Source of the DNA: JAJECS01 sp965198185 | Lineage (GTDB): Bacteria > Chloroflexota > UBA11872 | NCBI GenBank assembly: GCA_965198185.1 | Contig: CBDAOU010000002.1 | Coordinates: forward strand, 1,302,001-1,366,000 | DNA length: 64,000 bases | Direction: 5' to 3' | Shown: piece after piece, positions 46,640 through 57,050 of the stretch | How the letters are laid out: every line of letters begins with the position of its first letter | Position numbering within the stretch: the stretch's first letter is position 1 | Translations under genes and position numbers: made by a program | The notes under the pieces: model-generated | Seen by the model: only the letters and a program-made list of their open reading frames with translations | The model's database searches: none | What the model was told of the DNA's origin: nothing

Positions 46640-47950
46640 CTAAGGCTCCATCGCCAGCATCATCGGCCGCTGCAACGCGTCGACGATCCAGGACAGAAAG
46701 CGCGCGCCGTCCGCGCCGTCGAGCGCCCGATGATCGAACGAGAGCGAGAGCGGCAGCATGAGCCGCGTTTGCATCACGTCGTTGTAGAGCGTCGAGCGTG
46801 GCGCCGCGCGACCGACCCCCAAGATGCCCACCTCAGGTGGATTCACGATTGGGGTGAAGAACCCGGTTCCCAATCCGCCGAGGTTGCTGATCGTGAACGT
46901 CGCACCCTGCATCTCGTCGGGCGTCAGCTTACCGTCGCGCGCACGCTCCGCGATGTCCGTCAACTCGGCCGCCAGATCGATCACGCCCTTGGTGTCCACG
47001 TCACGGATCACCGGCACCAGCAGCCCGCGCTCCGTATCGGCGGCCACCCCCAGGCGGTAGTAGCGCTTTTGCACGATCTCGCCCGCGGCCAGGTCCAGGC
47101 TGGCGTTGAGCTTCGGGTGGGCCTTCAGCGCCGCCGCAACCACGGGCAGCAAGAACGCCGTGATCGTGAGCTTGGCTCCGCGGGCTTCGGCGCGCTCCTT
47201 GTACTCCGAGCGCACGGCCTCGACGTCGGTCACGTCGGCCTCGTGGAACAGCGTGACGTGCGGGATCGTGGCCCACGATCGGGCCAGATTGTCGGCAAGC
47301 GTGCGCCGCAGGCGACTCAGCCGCACGCGCTCGATCGGCCCCCATTGGGCAAAGTCGGGCAGCGGCGTCGCGATGTCCGGCGCCGGCGCCGAGGCGCGGC
47401 GGCGGGCATGAGCCTTGACGTCATCCATGGAGATTCGGCCGGCTGGGCCGGCGCCCGCGACCTGACGCACGTCCACGCCGATTTCCCGCGCGAACGTGCG
47501 CACCGAGGGCGCGGCGGCGACCGGCCGGCCGGCGGCATCGATCTCGACCGCCGCTGCACTCGCGGGAACCTGGCCGTCCGCGCCATCGGTCGTCGCCGCC
47601 GGTTCGGCAATCGCCGGTATCGGGTCCGCCGCTGCACCGTCCGTCGATGCAATTGGCGCGTCGTCGATCTCCGGCTCCGCGTCCGCGGTACCGGATGGCG
47701 GCGGCCCCGCTTCGTGTGGCGCCAGCGTGAGCAGCGGCTGGCCTACCGCAATCGTGTCGCCGGACTTGACGTGAATGCGCTGCACGGCGCCGCCGGCGTC
47801 CGATGGCACCTCCAAGGTCGCCTTCTCGCTCTCGATCTCGATCAGGGAGTCACCGGCGTCCACAACCTGACCCACGCTCACCAGCACGCTGAGCACGTCG
47901 GCGGCTTCAATCCCCTCACCGAGATCCGGCAAGCGCACGTCGACGCTCAT
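46640..47950 (-). CDS. pdhC: Pyruvate dehydrogenase E2, dihydrolipoamide acetyltransferase
   Basis: The 436-aa protein has one N-terminal lipoyl domain (lipoylated Lys in IEIESEKATLEV) and an Ala/Pro-rich linker. An E3-binding domain (VRTFAREIGVDVRQVAGAGP) and the catalytic acyltransferase domain ending in SFDHRALDGADGARFL (active-site His/Asp) follow. It moves acetyl groups from E1 to CoA. It lies between aceE (43 bp upstream) and lpdA. Confidence 0.93.
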   Translation of the reverse strand: MSVDVRLPDLGEGIEAADVLSVLVSVGQVVDAGDSLIEIESEKATLEVPSDAGGAVQRIHVKSGDTIAVGQPLLTLAPHEAGPPPSGTADAEPEIDDAPIASTDGAAADPIPAIAEPAATTDGADGQVPASAAAVEIDAAGRPVAAAPSVRTFAREIGVDVRQVAGAGPAGRISMDDVKAHARRRASAPAPDIATPLPDFAQWGPIERVRLSRLRRTLADNLARSWATIPHVTLFHEADVTDVEAVRSEYKERAEARGAKLTITAFLLPVVAAALKAHPKLNASLDLAAGEIVQKRYYRLGVAADTERGLLVPVIRDVDTKGVIDLAAELTDIAERARDGKLTPDEMQGATFTISNLGGLGTGFFTPIVNPPEVGILGVGRAAPRSTLYNDVMQTRLMLPLSLSFDHRALDGADGARFLSWIVDALQRPMMLAMEP

Positions 47951-47993
47951 CGCACTGGTTCCACGCCGGCCGCGTCCAAGCTTGTCGCTCGCA

Positions 47994-50693
47994 TCAGCTC
48001 AGCCGCGGATTCGGTTTCTCGGTGTCGATATTCAGGTCTTCAATCGCCTCGGAGACCAATTCGGCGTCAATCCGGCCCTCTTGCGCGAGGGCGTGCAAGG
48101 TTGCCAGGGTCACGAATCGAGCATCGACCTCGAAGAAGTTGCGCAGGGCTTCGCGCGTGTCGCTGCGGCCGAAGCCGTCGGTGCCCAGCGCCACTAGGCG
48201 CCCGGGCACCCATTTCGCTATGAGGTCCGGCAGCGTCTTTATGTAGTCGGTTGCGGCCACGACCACCGCAGGCGCCTCCGCCAAGCACGTCGCCACGTAT
48301 GAGATGCGCGGCAGCTGGTCCGGATGCAACATGTTCCAGCGATCCGCGTCCAGCGCCTCGCGGCGAAGCTCCGTGTAGCTCGTCACGGACCACACGTCGG
48401 CCGCCACGCCATAGCGTGCAGCCAACATCTCCTGCGCCTTGAGGACTTCATTCAGGATCGCCCCGCTGCCCAGCAACGTGGAGCGCGGTTGGCCGGGCGC
48501 CGCCTCCGCGGGACGCAAGCAATACATGCCCTTGAGGATGCCTTCCCGGATCCCCTCGCCCTCCCGTAAACGCGGGTGCGGATACGCCTCATTGCCGAGG
48601 GTGAGGTAGTAGAACACGTCCTCATCCTGCTCATGCATGCGGCGGATGCCCTCGCGAATGATGACCGCAATTTCATAGGCAAACGCGGGATCGTAGGCCA
48701 GACACGTCGGCACAACTGAGAACAGCAGATGGCTGTGCCCGTCCTGGTGTTGCAGACCCTCGCCCGCCAGCGTCGTGCGGCCCGCGGTGGCGCCTAACAG
48801 GAACCCGCGCGTCCTCGCGTCGGCCGCGGCCCAGACCAGGTCGCCGAACCGCTGGAAGCCGAACATCGAGTAGTAGATGAAGAACGGCAGCGTCGCGAGG
48901 CCATAGGTCGTGTGAGACGTGCCGGCAGCGATGAACGAGCTCATCGCCCCAGCCTCGGCGATCCCCTCCTCCAGAATCTGGCCGTCGGTGGCCTCCTTGT
49001 AAAAGAGGAGCGACGCCGAATCGACTGGCTCATAGAGCTGGCCCACCGGCGAGTAGATGCCGACCTGGCGGAAGAGCGCCTCCATGCCAAAGGTGCGGGC
49101 TTCGTCCGGCACGATGGGAACCACGCGCGGGCCCAGCGCCGGGTCGCGCAGCAGCTTGGCCAGCATGCGCACGAATGCCATGGTCGTGGTGGCGGGGCGC
49201 TCACTGCCAGCCTCGAATTCGGCGAAGACGTCTGGCGGAAGAGCCGAGATCTGGCTCTTCTCCGCCGCGCGCATTGGCATGAACCCGCCGAGCTCTTCGC
49301 GACGGGCGGTGAGGTAGCGGACCTCGCGGCTATCAGGCGCCGGGCGGTAGAGCGGCGCGCGACCGAGATCCTCATCCGAAATCGGGATCTTGAACCGATC
49401 GCGAAACTGCACCAGCTCGTCTTCATTGAGCTGCTTCTGTTGATGCGTCACGTTGCGGCCTTCGCCGGCCTCGCCGAGCCCGTAACCCTTGATCGTGCGC
49501 GCCAGCACCACCGTCGGGGCGCCCTGGTGCCGCACCGCCGCGTTGAAGGCCGCGTAGACCTTGCGCGCGTCATGCCCCCCAAGGTTCATGCGCACCAGCT
49601 CGTCGTCGCTGCGGTCGGCCACCATGGCCAGCAGTCGCTCGTCCACGCCGTAGAAGTGCTCGCGGATGTAGGCCCCGCCGGCCACGCTGTATTTCTGATA
49701 CTCCCCGTCGACGATCTGGCCGGCGCGACGCGTGAGCAACCCGTCGTGATCGTTGGCGAACAGCTCGTCCCAATCGCGGCCCCAGAGGACCTTGATCACA
49801 TTCCAGCCGGCGCCGCGAAACAGTCCTTCCAGCTCCTGCACGATGTTGCCGTTACCGCGAACCGGGCCGTCCAAGCGCTGCAGGTTGCAATTGACCACCC
49901 AGGTCAGGTTGTCCAGGTGCTCGCGCCCCGCGAGGGATATCGCCGCGGTAGTCTCCGGCGCGTCGGCTTCTCCATCACCGACAAACGTCCACACCCGCTG
50001 GTCGGTGGGCTGCTTCAGTCCCCGATCCTCCAGATAGCGCATGAACCGCGCCTGGTAGATCGACATCAGCGGTCCCAAGCCCATGGACACGGTGGGGAAC
50101 TGCCAGAAATCGGGCATCAGCCAGGGATGTGGGTACGCCGGGACGCCGCCGCTGGACGCGAGCTCACGCCGAAAGTCGTGGATTTGCTCGGCGGTCAGGC
50201 GACCCTCGAGATACGCCCGCGCATAAATGCCGGGCGTCACGTGGCCCTGGAAGTAAATGATGTCCGGCCCCTCGGGGTGATCCGGCCCGCGGAAGAAGTG
50301 GTTGAAGCCAACTTCGTAAAGCGTCGCCGCCGAGGCATAGGTGGAGATGTGCCCGCCGATGCCGTCGGCCTCGCGGTTCGCGGCCACGACCATAGCCATC
50401 GCGTTCCAACGAATGATGCTGCGGATCTGCCACTCAAGCGCTTCGTCGCCGGGATACGCCGGCTCGCGTTCCGACGCAATGGTGTTGACGTACGGCGTGC
50501 GAGCGGTGACCGGCAGCACGCCGCCGGCGCGCTGGGCGTGGATTTGCAGCTCGCGCAGCAACTCACGCACACGCTCATTGCCGGAAAGCCGCCGCACGTC
50601 GTGCAGCGCGTCCAGCCAGTCTCGCGTCTCGACCGCGTCAGACCCCTGACCGCCGTTCAAGGCGCCGTCGCGGTGGGTATTTAGCTGTGCCAT
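47994..50693 (-). CDS. aceE: Pyruvate dehydrogenase E1, homodimeric type
   Basis: The 899-aa protein has the length of the AceE-type homodimeric E1 rather than the alpha/beta heterodimer. ATG 50693 has GGAG 5-8 nt upstream. The thiamine diphosphate motif runs from GDGEADAPE to NCNLQRLDGPVRGNG. Other AceE landmarks are GGHISTYASAATLYEVGFNH, LARTIKGYGLG and AGRTTLAGEGLQHQDGHSH. It decarboxylates pyruvate and acetylates the lipoyl arm of E2. The last part of the protein (LVALGTDGFGRSDTREALR) is also well conserved. Confidence 0.95.
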   Translation of the reverse strand: MAQLNTHRDGALNGGQGSDAVETRDWLDALHDVRRLSGNERVRELLRELQIHAQRAGGVLPVTARTPYVNTIASEREPAYPGDEALEWQIRSIIRWNAMAMVVAANREADGIGGHISTYASAATLYEVGFNHFFRGPDHPEGPDIIYFQGHVTPGIYARAYLEGRLTAEQIHDFRRELASSGGVPAYPHPWLMPDFWQFPTVSMGLGPLMSIYQARFMRYLEDRGLKQPTDQRVWTFVGDGEADAPETTAAISLAGREHLDNLTWVVNCNLQRLDGPVRGNGNIVQELEGLFRGAGWNVIKVLWGRDWDELFANDHDGLLTRRAGQIVDGEYQKYSVAGGAYIREHFYGVDERLLAMVADRSDDELVRMNLGGHDARKVYAAFNAAVRHQGAPTVVLARTIKGYGLGEAGEGRNVTHQQKQLNEDELVQFRDRFKIPISDEDLGRAPLYRPAPDSREVRYLTARREELGGFMPMRAAEKSQISALPPDVFAEFEAGSERPATTTMAFVRMLAKLLRDPALGPRVVPIVPDEARTFGMEALFRQVGIYSPVGQLYEPVDSASLLFYKEATDGQILEEGIAEAGAMSSFIAAGTSHTTYGLATLPFFIYYSMFGFQRFGDLVWAAADARTRGFLLGATAGRTTLAGEGLQHQDGHSHLLFSVVPTCLAYDPAFAYEIAVIIREGIRRMHEQDEDVFYYLTLGNEAYPHPRLREGEGIREGILKGMYCLRPAEAAPGQPRSTLLGSGAILNEVLKAQEMLAARYGVAADVWSVTSYTELRREALDADRWNMLHPDQLPRISYVATCLAEAPAVVVAATDYIKTLPDLIAKWVPGRLVALGTDGFGRSDTREALRNFFEVDARFVTLATLHALAQEGRIDAELVSEAIEDLNIDTEKPNPRLS

Positions 50694-50848
50694 TCGCTCC
50701 GCCTAGAGATTGTGCAAGCGTAGTACGCGCCGCGACGGACGCTTCACAAGCCGCCGGACGGTCAGGGTTGGCCAGGCGCTGCATGGGGCCGCTGGTGTCC
50801 AGCGGGGCGCCTCCGGCGAGACGAGCGTGCCACGCCGGTTTTGGCCCT

Positions 50849-51734
50849 TCATCCCACGCGCGCGCGCTTCACGGAAGCGGCCAGGGCCTGCCGGCCGGCG
50901 TGGTACGAGCTGCGCACCAGGGGGCCGGCCTCCACGTGCACGAACCCCAGCGCCTGGGCCTCCTCGGCGATTTCGACAAATTCATCGGGGTGATAGAAGC
51001 GCTGCACCGGCAGGTGCTTGCGGGTCGGCTGGAGATATTGCCCCACGGTGAGCAGTTCGCAGCCGTGCGCGACAAGGTCGCCCAGGGTCGCCCGGAGCTC
51101 CTCGCGAGTCTCGCCCAGACCGACCATCACGCCCGACTTGGTCGCCACCTCAGGCGCCAGGTCGGCCGCTCGGCGAATCAGCTCAAGCGTGCGCTCGTAG
51201 CGCGCCTTCGGTCGCACGCGGGCGTAGAGGCGCGGCACCGTCTCGGTGTTGTGATTCAGCACGACCGGCCGCGCCTCCATCACCGTCGCCAGCGCGTCCC
51301 AGTTGCCCATGAAGTCGGGAATCAGCACCTCGACTTGGCACGACGCACGCACGCGGCGCACGGCGCGAATGCAGTCGGCAAACACGCTCGCCCCGCCGTC
51401 GGGCACGTCGTCGCGGTTGACCGAGGTGATCACGCAATAGTCCAGCCCCATGCGCTCGACGGCAGCCGCGAGCCGCAGCGGTTCCAGCGGATCGATCGTG
51501 TCCGGCCGGCCCGAGGTGACGGCACAGAACCCGCAGGCGCGCGTGCAGGTGTCGCCAAGAATCATGAAGGTGGCATGGCCGTCGTTCCAGCACTCGCCGA
51601 TGTTGGGACAACGGGCCTCCTCGCACACCGTGTGCAGCGCCTGCGTGCGCATCAGCCGTTTCAGGCCCGTGTAACGGTCGCCGGTCGGGGCGCGCACTTT
51701 GAGCCACGCGGGCTTGGGGTACCTGGGACGAACC

Positions 51735-51745
<11 letters not shown>
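50849..51745 (-). CDS. lipA: Lipoyl synthase
   Basis: ATG 51745 gives 298 aa (MATEVRPRYPKPAWLKV); the open frame upstream is extension only and overlaps lipB. The auxiliary cluster motif CEEARCPNIGEC, the radical SAM motif CTRACGFCAV and the C-terminal RSSYHAG are all present. LipA inserts two sulfurs into octanoyl groups on the lipoyl domains, consuming its auxiliary cluster. Its target is probably the E2 of the adjacent pyruvate dehydrogenase. It overlaps lipB by 11 bp and is 155 bp upstream of aceE. Confidence 0.95.
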
Positions 51746-52421
<676 letters not shown>

Positions 52422-52500
52422 GTCCCGAGCGTACCCACCAAGTCTGAGCGAGCCAAGCACCGCCGAGGTATCAACGAGCGGCGGCAAAACCGCCCGGTCG

Positions 52501-53916
52501 CTATATCCCTGCGAGCTGCGCGAACTGCAGCTCGGTCGGCTCGGCGCAGCAGAACCAGGCCTCGGTCAGCCTCGGTCGGGTCGCCGCGCGCTCGGAGTTG
52601 ACGGGAATCTCGCGCGCGCGTCCCTCGGCAGCCGACCCAGCGGCATCCAGCACCAGCACCCGCACCGCGGCGTACGAGGCGGCAATGTCCGTGTCCTCGG
52701 CGGACAGCGCGGCCACTAGCGTCCCCAATTCCGCCTGGAGCGCATCGACCGCCGGATCGGCCGCCTGCCACGGGTAGCTGAGCTGCGCCTCCTTGTACGG
52801 CCCCAGGTAGCGCTGCATATCCGGCAGCGCGAGCAGCAGCGATCCCTTCGGCAGCAACAGGCGGATGCTGTACTGCACCGGATCGACGTTGCCTACCAGG
52901 TCGTGCGCGGCAACAAAGTCAAGGATGTCGAGCACGTCGGCGAAGGTCGTCCACGGGGTGAACGGCAGCCAGGACGGACGCGTCTCGATGCCGTGGCGGC
53001 GCAGCAAGGTGATCGCCTGCCCGGCCTCGGCGGCTGCGTGACCCTTGTCCAGGCGCTCCAGAATCGCGTCGTTGAGCGACTCGAACGCCGAGATGACGAA
53101 CAGGCATCCGGCGTCGGCGAATTCCGGCCACACCTGGGCGTGCTCCAGGATGTGCTCCACCTTGGTCGTGCAGTCGAACGTGAGGTCCGGGAACCGCGCG
53201 TGCATCGCCCGCACGACCTTGCGCGAGTGGCGCCAGCCGTTCAGAAAGTCCGGATCGCCGAAGGTGATGTGGCGCGCGCCTGCATCGACGAGCCGCGCAA
53301 TATCGTCCAGCACGGTGTCGGCGCCAACGATGCGAATGCGCCCGTCGTACACCACCGGCACCGGGCAGTGGCGGCACTTGTGCACGCAGCCGTGGCTGGC
53401 CTCGACGTAACCCGCCAGCCGCTCCTCACCGTCGACGGCAAGCCGGGCATAACTATCGATCGGGGGAAGCAGCCCTCGCGCCGGGGCGTGATAGGCGTGC
53501 TTGGTGAGCTGGATGATGTCCGTTGAGAGGGTTGCCGGACCGTTCACACCCGAAAGCGCCTCCACCCACGCCACGAGCTCCGGCTCATACTCGCCGGCGA
53601 GCGCGCGATCCATCGGGTGGCTTGGGTCGAGCGTCGGCGCCATCTCGCCGTACAAGCCATAGAAGCAAATTGGGACATTCGGGTGCGTGCGCCGTGCCTC
53701 CTGCGCGGCCCGAACGGCGATGCGCATGGCGGTGTGCATGGGCACGGATAGCGCCAGCGCGTCAATTCCGTTCAGGGCGTCGGCATCCCACATCTCGACG
53801 GCCAGGTCCAGCGCGCGCACCTCGTATCCGGCCGCCTGCAGCGCGGCGGCCGGAGAGGCCGCGTGCACCGGCTGGTGCCCGAGCTCGTAGGTCGAGACGA
53901 TCAAGACCCGCATCAA
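52501..53916 (-). CDS. B12-binding radical SAM protein with CCAEP tail
   Basis: The 471-aa protein starts at TTG 53916 or ATG 53913, overlapping the ATP-grasp stop. Residues 1-130 resemble a cobalamin-binding Rossmann domain (MRVLIVSTYELGHQPVHAA, VPICFYGLYGEMAPT). The radical SAM core has SHGCVHKCRHCPVP (CxxxCxxC) at about 170-185, followed by ITFGDPDFLNG. Near the C-terminus is WFCCAEPTELQF. I recall a described but functionally unknown group of radical SAM proteins named for a CUAEP/CCAEP tail, some with selenocysteine; here both positions are ordinary Cys codons (TGC). The product and substrate are unknown. It is transcribed with the ATP-grasp gene and probably with lipB-lipA. Confidence 0.85.
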   Translation of the reverse strand: MMRVLIVSTYELGHQPVHAASPAAALQAAGYEVRALDLAVEMWDADALNGIDALALSVPMHTAMRIAVRAAQEARRTHPNVPICFYGLYGEMAPTLDPSHPMDRALAGEYEPELVAWVEALSGVNGPATLSTDIIQLTKHAYHAPARGLLPPIDSYARLAVDGEERLAGYVEASHGCVHKCRHCPVPVVYDGRIRIVGADTVLDDIARLVDAGARHITFGDPDFLNGWRHSRKVVRAMHARFPDLTFDCTTKVEHILEHAQVWPEFADAGCLFVISAFESLNDAILERLDKGHAAAEAGQAITLLRRHGIETRPSWLPFTPWTTFADVLDILDFVAAHDLVGNVDPVQYSIRLLLPKGSLLLALPDMQRYLGPYKEAQLSYPWQAADPAVDALQAELGTLVAALSAEDTDIAASYAAVRVLVLDAAGSAAEGRAREIPVNSERAATRPRLTEAWFCCAEPTELQFAQLAGI

Positions 53917-55185
53917 CGTCCCGCCTCCGAGGCCTGCGATCCGCTGCGCCGCGTGGGCGCACGGTCCGGATCAATCTCCACCTCAAGCTTCGCATGCGCG
54001 CGACGCAGCGCCGATTCGACGCTTGACGGTGTGTCGCCCCGCGCAAACATGAAGCCAAGGTAGCGGTCGCCCTCGGGCAGCGGCTCGACCCAAGCGCCCG
54101 GCGCAATCGTGATCTCCAATCCCACGATGCCGGGCACCTTCAGGGCCGCCTCTCGGCCACGGACTGCCACCAGCACGCCGGCGCGCGGAATTGGCAGCAT
54201 CATCACGCCCGAAGCGGCATGCGCCGCCGTGGTGTCGCGCAGCGGCAGATTCAGCGCATGCCGCAAGATGAGCGACTCCAACGAAACGCCCAGCCCGAAT
54301 CGCAGCGATCGGGCGCACAGGCCGCCGATCGACCGCGCGGCAACTTCGATCACGACCGCCGATTCGCCGTCCACGCGCAATTCGGCGTGCACCGGCCCCT
54401 CGGTGAGACCCAGACCCGCCACCGCCGCGCTCGTCACATCCTCAACCGCACGCTGCGCGTCATCGGACAGGCGGGATGGCGTTATGTAAAGCGTCTCCTC
54501 GAAATACGGTCCGTCAAGGGGGTCCGGCTTATCGAAGATGGCCAGCGTGCGCAGCGTCCCTCGCCGCAGCTAGCCCCTCCACCGCGACCTCCACGCCGGG
54601 CACGAAGCGCTCGACCAGCAACGGTGCGGGACTCGCGTGATTTGCCAACGGAGGCATCCGTCGAATTCTGGCTGCGGCCGCTGCGGCGTCTGCCGGCGTG
54701 TCGGCGCGGATGACGCCCTGGCTGCCCGACAGTTCCAAGGGCTTCAACACCACTGGGAATCCGAGTCTCGCCGCCGCAGCCGCCGGGTCGTCGTCGCCGT
54801 CAACACGCGTGAACGCCGGTTGGGACACGCCGGCCTGGGCCAGCCGACGGCGCATGGCGGCCTTGTCACGCGTGAGGGCCGTCGCCGCGGGTGGGCTGTG
54901 CGCCAAGCCCAATCGCTCGGCGGCGAGCGACGCCACCGCGACCCCAGCGTCATCGACCGGGACAATGGCGTTGAGCGGCATCTCATCCGCGAACTCGACG
55001 ATGGCGTCCGCCGCGACCTCGGGACGGTGCAGCGGCAGCTCGATCACGCGCGAACCAATCACGTCGTCCAGCGCGTGACGTTGCTCCGCACCGACTACAA
55101 CGTCGACGCCAAGCTCTCGGGCGGCTTCGAGAAAGTCGGCCGCCCGGTAAGCCCCGGTCGGCAGCAGTAGGAGAACCCGGCGCAT
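53913..55185 (-). pseudogene. ATP-grasp ligase with one frameshift
   Basis: ATG 55185 starts an ATP-grasp enzyme: pre-ATP domain MRRVLLLLPTGAYRAADFLE, then FPVVLKPLELSGSQGVIRA and LLVERFVPGVEVAVEGLA. In that frame it stops at 54529. The expected continuation (TLRTLAIFDKPDPLDGPYF, LYITPSRL, then VVIEVAARSIGGLCARSLRF with the metal-binding Glu/Arg) is in the next frame and ends at 53913. Removing one G at about 54558-54560 joins the two into a protein of about 423 aa of normal family length. ATP-grasp ligases form amide or thioester bonds from acyl phosphates. Its partner appears to be the radical SAM protein whose start overlaps its stop. Confidence 0.8.
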
Positions 55186-55190
55186 CGTCC

Positions 55191-55196
55191 TATGAT
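55191..55196 (+). promoter_or_regulatory. Candidate -10 element in divergent ATP-grasp/nfuA gap
   Basis: TATGAT (one mismatch to TATAAT) lies 37 bp before the nfuA-like start, within the 47-bp region between the divergent ATP-grasp and nfuA-like genes. No convincing -35 is seen 16-18 bp upstream. Confidence 0.3.
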
Positions 55197-55232
55197 GAAC
55201 TACGAACGCTGGACGCGCCGCAAGCCCGCTGG

Positions 55233-55895
55233 ATGGGAAGCATGACCCTGGAACACGACACCGAAGTCTTCATCAGCGACGCCGCGCGCGACTTGGTACT
55301 CAATTTTCGCGCGCGCTCCGACCGGCCGGACAGGGACGACTTGGCCATGTGGCTCGAGGTCAACGGCATTGCTGAGGCGAGCTTCAGCTACGACATGTAT
55401 TTGAAGAGCTCACACGACGCCGGACCTGACGACGCCGTCGTTGAAGTGGCTGACGGCCTCAACGTGGTCATTCCCGCCGGCAGCATCGACCAACTCGACG
55501 GCGCCACGATCGACTACCGCTCCGCCCCAAACGGCGGCGGCCTCTTCGTCGACAACCCCAACTCCCCGAGCCCGGTGGCCGGACCGGCCGCCCACGGCGC
55601 CCCCGCGCCGCAGCTGAGCGGCGAAGTGGCGGAGCAAGTCGCGCAGATTCTGGAACAGCAGATCAATCCCGCCATCGCCGCGCACGGCGGGCACGCCGAG
55701 CTCGTCTCGGTCGAGGACGGCGCGGCCTACCTGCGACTCAGCGGCGGCTGCCAGGGCTGCGGCATGGCGTCCGTGACGCTGACTCAGGGGATCGAGGTAG
55801 CCATTCGCGAGGCCGTGCCCGAGGTCACGCAGGTGATCGACGTGACCGATCACGCCTCGGGGACGAACCCATACTTCGAAGCGGCCAAGAAGTAG
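55233..55895 (+). CDS. nfuA: NfuA-like iron-sulfur cluster carrier
   Basis: The 220-aa protein has two domains. Residues 10-95 are an A-type (IscA/HesB-like) domain without the usual cysteines (ISDAARDLVLNFRARSDRP, YDMYLKSSHDAGPDD). Residues about 130-210 are a NifU C-terminal domain with the cluster-binding CxxC in SGGCQGCGMASVTL. A degenerate A-type domain plus a NifU domain is the NfuA arrangement. NfuA is known to restore the auxiliary cluster of LipA after each turnover, which fits the nearby lipA. An alternative ATG lies three codons downstream. It converges with moaA (7-bp gap). Confidence 0.88.
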   Translation: MGSMTLEHDTEVFISDAARDLVLNFRARSDRPDRDDLAMWLEVNGIAEASFSYDMYLKSSHDAGPDDAVVEVADGLNVVIPAGSIDQLDGATIDYRSAPNGGGLFVDNPNSPSPVAGPAAHGAPAPQLSGEVAEQVAQILEQQINPAIAAHGGHAELVSVEDGAAYLRLSGGCQGCGMASVTLTQGIEVAIREAVPEVTQVIDVTDHASGTNPYFEAAKK

Positions 55896-55902
55896 GCCGG
55901 CG

Positions 55903-56952
55903 CTAGCCGCCGATCTGGTACATCTCGACCTTTTGCACGTCGGGCGCGTGGCCGTCTTCGCTGATCAGGCCCGCGCGCACCTCCGAGTAGCGGTCGCGGC
56001 GGACCTGCCACACACCGGCGATCAACTCGCGCAGCTCCGCGTCCGTGGCGCCGTCGCGCATCGGCGACCGCAGGTCGGTGCCGCCGAACGCAAACAGGCA
56101 CGTCAGCAGGTGGCCGTCGGTTGAAAGCCGCGCGCGCGTGCAGGCCCCGCAGAACGGCTGGCTCACCGACGCAATGACGCCGATCTCGCCGCCGCCGTCG
56201 CGATAGCGAAACCGATTCGCCACCTCGCCGGCGTAGTTCGGCGGCAGCGGCTCGAGCGGGAATTCGGCACCGATGCGCTCCACGATCTCGTCGGCCGCGA
56301 CGACCTCGTCCAGCTTCCACTGGTTGAGGTTCCCCACGTCCATGTATTCGATGAACCGCACCGTATGCCCGGTGCCGTGAAAGTGGCGCGCCAGGTCGAC
56401 GATGGTGTGGTCGTTCACGCCCCGCACGACCACGCAATTCAGCTTGATGGGCGACAGACCGGCGCGCTCGGCGGCCGCGATGCCCGCCAGCGTCGCGTCG
56501 ACGCCGAAGCCTCGCCCGTTCATGGTGCGAAACACTTCGTCGTCCAGGCTGTCCAAGCTCACCGTCACGCGCCGCAGCCCGGCCTCGGCGAGCGCCTCGG
56601 CGTGCCGCCCGAGCAAGTGGGCGTTGGTCGTCAGCGCCAGGTCCTCGATCGGCAACCCCGCCAGCATGGCCACGAGGCTTGGCAGGTCCGCCCGCAGCAA
56701 CGGCTCCCCGCCGGTCAGTCGAACCTTCCCGACGCCAAGCTCGACGAAGATGCCGGCCAGCCGCGCAATCTCCTCGAAGGTGAGGATCTCGGACTTCGGC
56801 AAGAAGGTGTAGTGCTCGCCGTAGACCTCGGCCGGCATGCAATAGGGACAGCGGAAATTGCACCGGTCCGTCACGGAAATGCGCAAATCGCGCAGCGGGC
56901 GGCCAAGCGTGTCGACGGGCGTCGTGGTGATAGCGGCAGGCACGCGGGGCAT
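55903..56952 (-). CDS. moaA: GTP 3',8-cyclase MoaA (molybdenum cofactor step 1)
   Basis: ATG 56952 gives 349 aa; the open frame extends to 57057 but the family starts near MPRVPAAITTTPVDTLGRP. The N-terminal radical SAM motif is CNFRCPYC and SAM-binding GGEPLLR follows. The C-terminal cluster motif is CGACTRARLSTDGHLLTC, and the chain ends in the required di-glycine (MYQIGG). MoaA makes the first molybdopterin intermediate, needed by the Mo hydroxylases at 26-32 kb and the sulfite-oxidase-like enzyme at 42 kb. Confidence 0.95.
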   Translation of the reverse strand: MPRVPAAITTTPVDTLGRPLRDLRISVTDRCNFRCPYCMPAEVYGEHYTFLPKSEILTFEEIARLAGIFVELGVGKVRLTGGEPLLRADLPSLVAMLAGLPIEDLALTTNAHLLGRHAEALAEAGLRRVTVSLDSLDDEVFRTMNGRGFGVDATLAGIAAAERAGLSPIKLNCVVVRGVNDHTIVDLARHFHGTGHTVRFIEYMDVGNLNQWKLDEVVAADEIVERIGAEFPLEPLPPNYAGEVANRFRYRDGGGEIGVIASVSQPFCGACTRARLSTDGHLLTCLFAFGGTDLRSPMRDGATDAELRELIAGVWQVRRDRYSEVRAGLISEDGHAPDVQKVEMYQIGG

Positions 56953-57050
56953 GATTCTCCGATTCGTCTTCACCCTGAGTTTACGCAGTGGGCGGCCACA
57001 ATCCGCGTCATGTACCGTGAGCGCCCAGCCACCATTTGAGGGCGCGCACG

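Noticed and set aside
46163..48223. Very long open frame on the plus strand opposite lpdA/pdhC; similar long antisense frames at 1215-2612, 4263-5798, 17210-19168 and 48912-50684
   Set aside because: They are mirror images of clearly conserved genes on the other strand, are rich in Arg/His/Gly/Pro without family motifs, and are explained by high-GC codon bias that removes stop codons.
52530..52570. Selenocysteine in the radical SAM C-terminal tail
   Set aside because: The tail is read through two ordinary TGC cysteine codons (CCAEP); no in-frame TGA is present.
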